DNA from: Bacteroidota bacterium
GTDB taxonomy: Bacteria > Bacteroidota > Bacteroidia > 2-12-FULL-35-15
Direction of reading: 5' to 3'
Assembly: GCA_023251855.1 (NCBI GenBank)
Contig: JAHEYA010000178.1
Coordinates: forward strand, 1 to 5,750
Length of the DNA: 5,750 nt
Positions 5,145 through 5,750 of this stretch are shown here, piece by piece. Below the pieces are notes generated by a model. That model was not told the DNA's origin. It searched no databases and saw only the letters and a program-made list of their open reading frames with translations. Numbering within the stretch: the first letter of the stretch is position 1; each line of letters begins with the position of its first letter. Both the position numbers and the translations under genes were made by a program.

Positions 5145-5411
5145 ATGGTAATTACAGATTTTAAAGATAAATACAAGATGTATGATAAAATGGAAATTTG
5201 GGAAATTTCATCACTGGATGATTTTTTCAAAGCCCATAATATGCTCTATGAAATATTTGAGAAGGAATATGGACTTTCATTTGAAAAGCGCAATGAACCT
5301 GATAAAAAATTTAATGATTCAAATGTTGCTGTGATTACAAAATTGCTGAATTATTTTGGTGAAAGTATTTTTTTGTATTTACCTATAATGACTCACACCA
5401 CAATAATTTGA
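5145..5411 (+). CDS. Hypothetical protein, upstream part of a gene split by an apparent -1 frameshift
   Basis: I do not recognise this 88-residue frame. It is charged and hydrophilic, rich in Lys, Glu, Asp and aromatic residues, without signal peptide or membrane segment, and reads as a small cytosolic protein. The last 11 or so residues (YLPIMTHTTII) lose the character of the rest, while the -1 frame at the same place reads VFTYNDSHHNN and continues in similar style to a TAG at 5531-5533. The natural product is therefore probably about 129 residues, with the frame change between 5363 and 5408, most likely at the T7 run 5368-5374. The start at 5145 has no Shine-Dalgarno; ATGs at 5178 and 5190 are alternatives. 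It begins 79 bp after moaCB and is unlikely to belong to Moco synthesis. Confidence 0.55.
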   Translation: MVITDFKDKYKMYDKMEIWEISSLDDFFKAHNMLYEIFEKEYGLSFEKRNEPDKKFNDSNVAVITKLLNYFGESIFLYLPIMTHTTII

Positions 5412-5533
5412 AGGAGTTACAAGATAAAAAAATTATAAATTTTGGGATTGATGTTCATGTAATAAATCCGCAACGGATTTACGTTTTGGAAATGGAAAAA
5501 ACAAAAGATCTAAAAATGTATGATACCATATAG
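5363..5533 (+). pseudogene. Out-of-frame continuation of the 5145 gene
   Basis: In the -1 frame relative to the gene at 5145, an open stretch runs from just after a stop at 5360-5362 to the TAG at 5531-5533. From 5375 it encodes about 52 residues, including NNLKELQDKKIINFGIDV and QRIYVLEMEKTKDL, with the same Lys/Glu/Asp-rich composition as the upstream part and no natural start near its beginning. This is best read as the C-terminal half of one disrupted gene. The cause could be a real mutation, a sequencing error in the homopolymer, or programmed frameshifting; sequence alone cannot decide. Confidence 0.6.
5368..5375 (+). other. T7-G run, likely frameshift point with slippery-site form
   Basis: Seven T followed by G lie in the overlap of the two frames. 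In the zero frame it reads T TTT TTG, which has the X-XXY-YYZ form of a -1 slippery heptamer. Moving from the upstream frame to the downstream frame needs exactly a -1 shift, equivalent to one missing T. A GGTGAAAG stretch at 5358-5365 lies just upstream; no strong downstream stem is visible. Confidence 0.5.
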
Positions 5534-5547
5534 AATAGAATATTGCT

Positions 5548-5750
5548 ATGGCAGACCGTTCAGAATTAAAAAGTAAATTAAAATATCATCGAATCATTGT
5601 TTTATGCATCGGGCTAACCTACATATTTGTTCAGTATAAGTACAGCTCCGATACTATTAGTTATGGCAATGGTCAGCCTAGAATTGACGGACAACATGTG
5701 AATGGAAAAGATGAGGGTCAATGGACATGGTTTTATGAAAATGGAAAAAA
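5548..5750 (+). CDS. Membrane-anchored MORN-repeat protein, N-terminal part (3' end outside window)
   Basis: An open frame starts at the ATG at 5548 and runs off the window after 67 codons. It opens with a basic, hydrophilic stretch (MADRSELKSKLKYHR), then a single hydrophobic segment near residues 16-30 (IIVLCIGLTYIFVQY), then a polar region. Residues about 50-67 (QHVNGKDEGQWTWFYENG) match the bacterial MORN_2 repeat pattern G-x-x-x-G-x-W-x-x-(F/Y)-Y-x-x-G, of which more copies are expected beyond the edge. The layout suggests an N-terminally anchored protein with its repeats outside the cytoplasm, since basic residues precede the helix. The function of such proteins is mostly unknown; some are labelled YwqK-family antitoxins on weak grounds. 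It lies 14 bp after the TAG of the split gene and may be cotranscribed with it. Confidence 0.65.
   Translation, partial: MADRSELKSKLKYHRIIVLCIGLTYIFVQYKYSSDTISYGNGQPRIDGQHVNGKDEGQWTWFYENGK

Noticed and set aside
1..5750. tRNA, rRNA, CRISPR arrays, insertion sequences or riboswitches (including a Moco riboswitch)
   Set aside because: No repeated units, cloverleaf-like segments or transposase motifs were seen, and the gaps before the Moco genes are too short and AT-rich for a Moco riboswitch.

Overview
This AT-rich window is a molybdenum cofactor (Moco) biosynthesis operon, almost certainly from a Bacteroidota bacterium. The pointers to that phylum are the fused MoaC-MoaB/MogA protein, a MoeB carrying a C-terminal rhodanese domain, a MoaE with an F-G-R-E active-site loop, and mostly absent Shine-Dalgarno sequences. 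The phylum call rests on remembered family patterns, not on a search. Everything credible is on the + strand.

Layout: (1) 2-520 is the C-terminal part of moeA, cut by the window edge. (2) 600-932 encodes a small ModE-type winged-helix regulator with no molybdate-binding Mop domain. (3) A 28-bp dyad at 967-994 closely resembles the ModE box and ends two bases before the next start codon. (4) 997-4139 is a tightly packed run: a TauE/SafE-family permease, mobA, moaD, moeB-rhodanese and moaE, with either a 4-bp overlap or a single base between neighbours. (5) 4154-5065 is the moaC-moaB fusion. (6) After a 79-bp gap lies an unrecognised small gene (5145-5533) that appears to be split by a -1 frameshift at a run of seven T. 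(7) From 5548 to the window end is the start of a membrane-anchored MORN-repeat protein.

How the genes work together: MoaC makes cyclic pyranopterin monophosphate from the product of MoaA, which is not in the window. MoeB adenylates the MoaD C-terminal Gly-Gly, and its rhodanese domain may supply the sulfur. The MoaD-MoaE pair then converts the precursor to molybdopterin. The MoaB/MogA domain adenylates molybdopterin, MoeA inserts molybdate, and MobA adds GMP to give the guanine-dinucleotide cofactor. The ModE-like protein and the box before the permease suggest local control, and the permease's position makes it a candidate transporter for molybdate or a related oxyanion.

The most informative observations are the ModE-box-like dyad paired with a sensor-less ModE, the permease inside the Moco operon, the split gene at the T7 run, the MoaD Gly-Gly codons that double as the moeB ribosome binding site, and active-site or metal-site departures in MoeB and MoaE. 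No wholly new system is evident; the core is a well-known pathway with unusual details.
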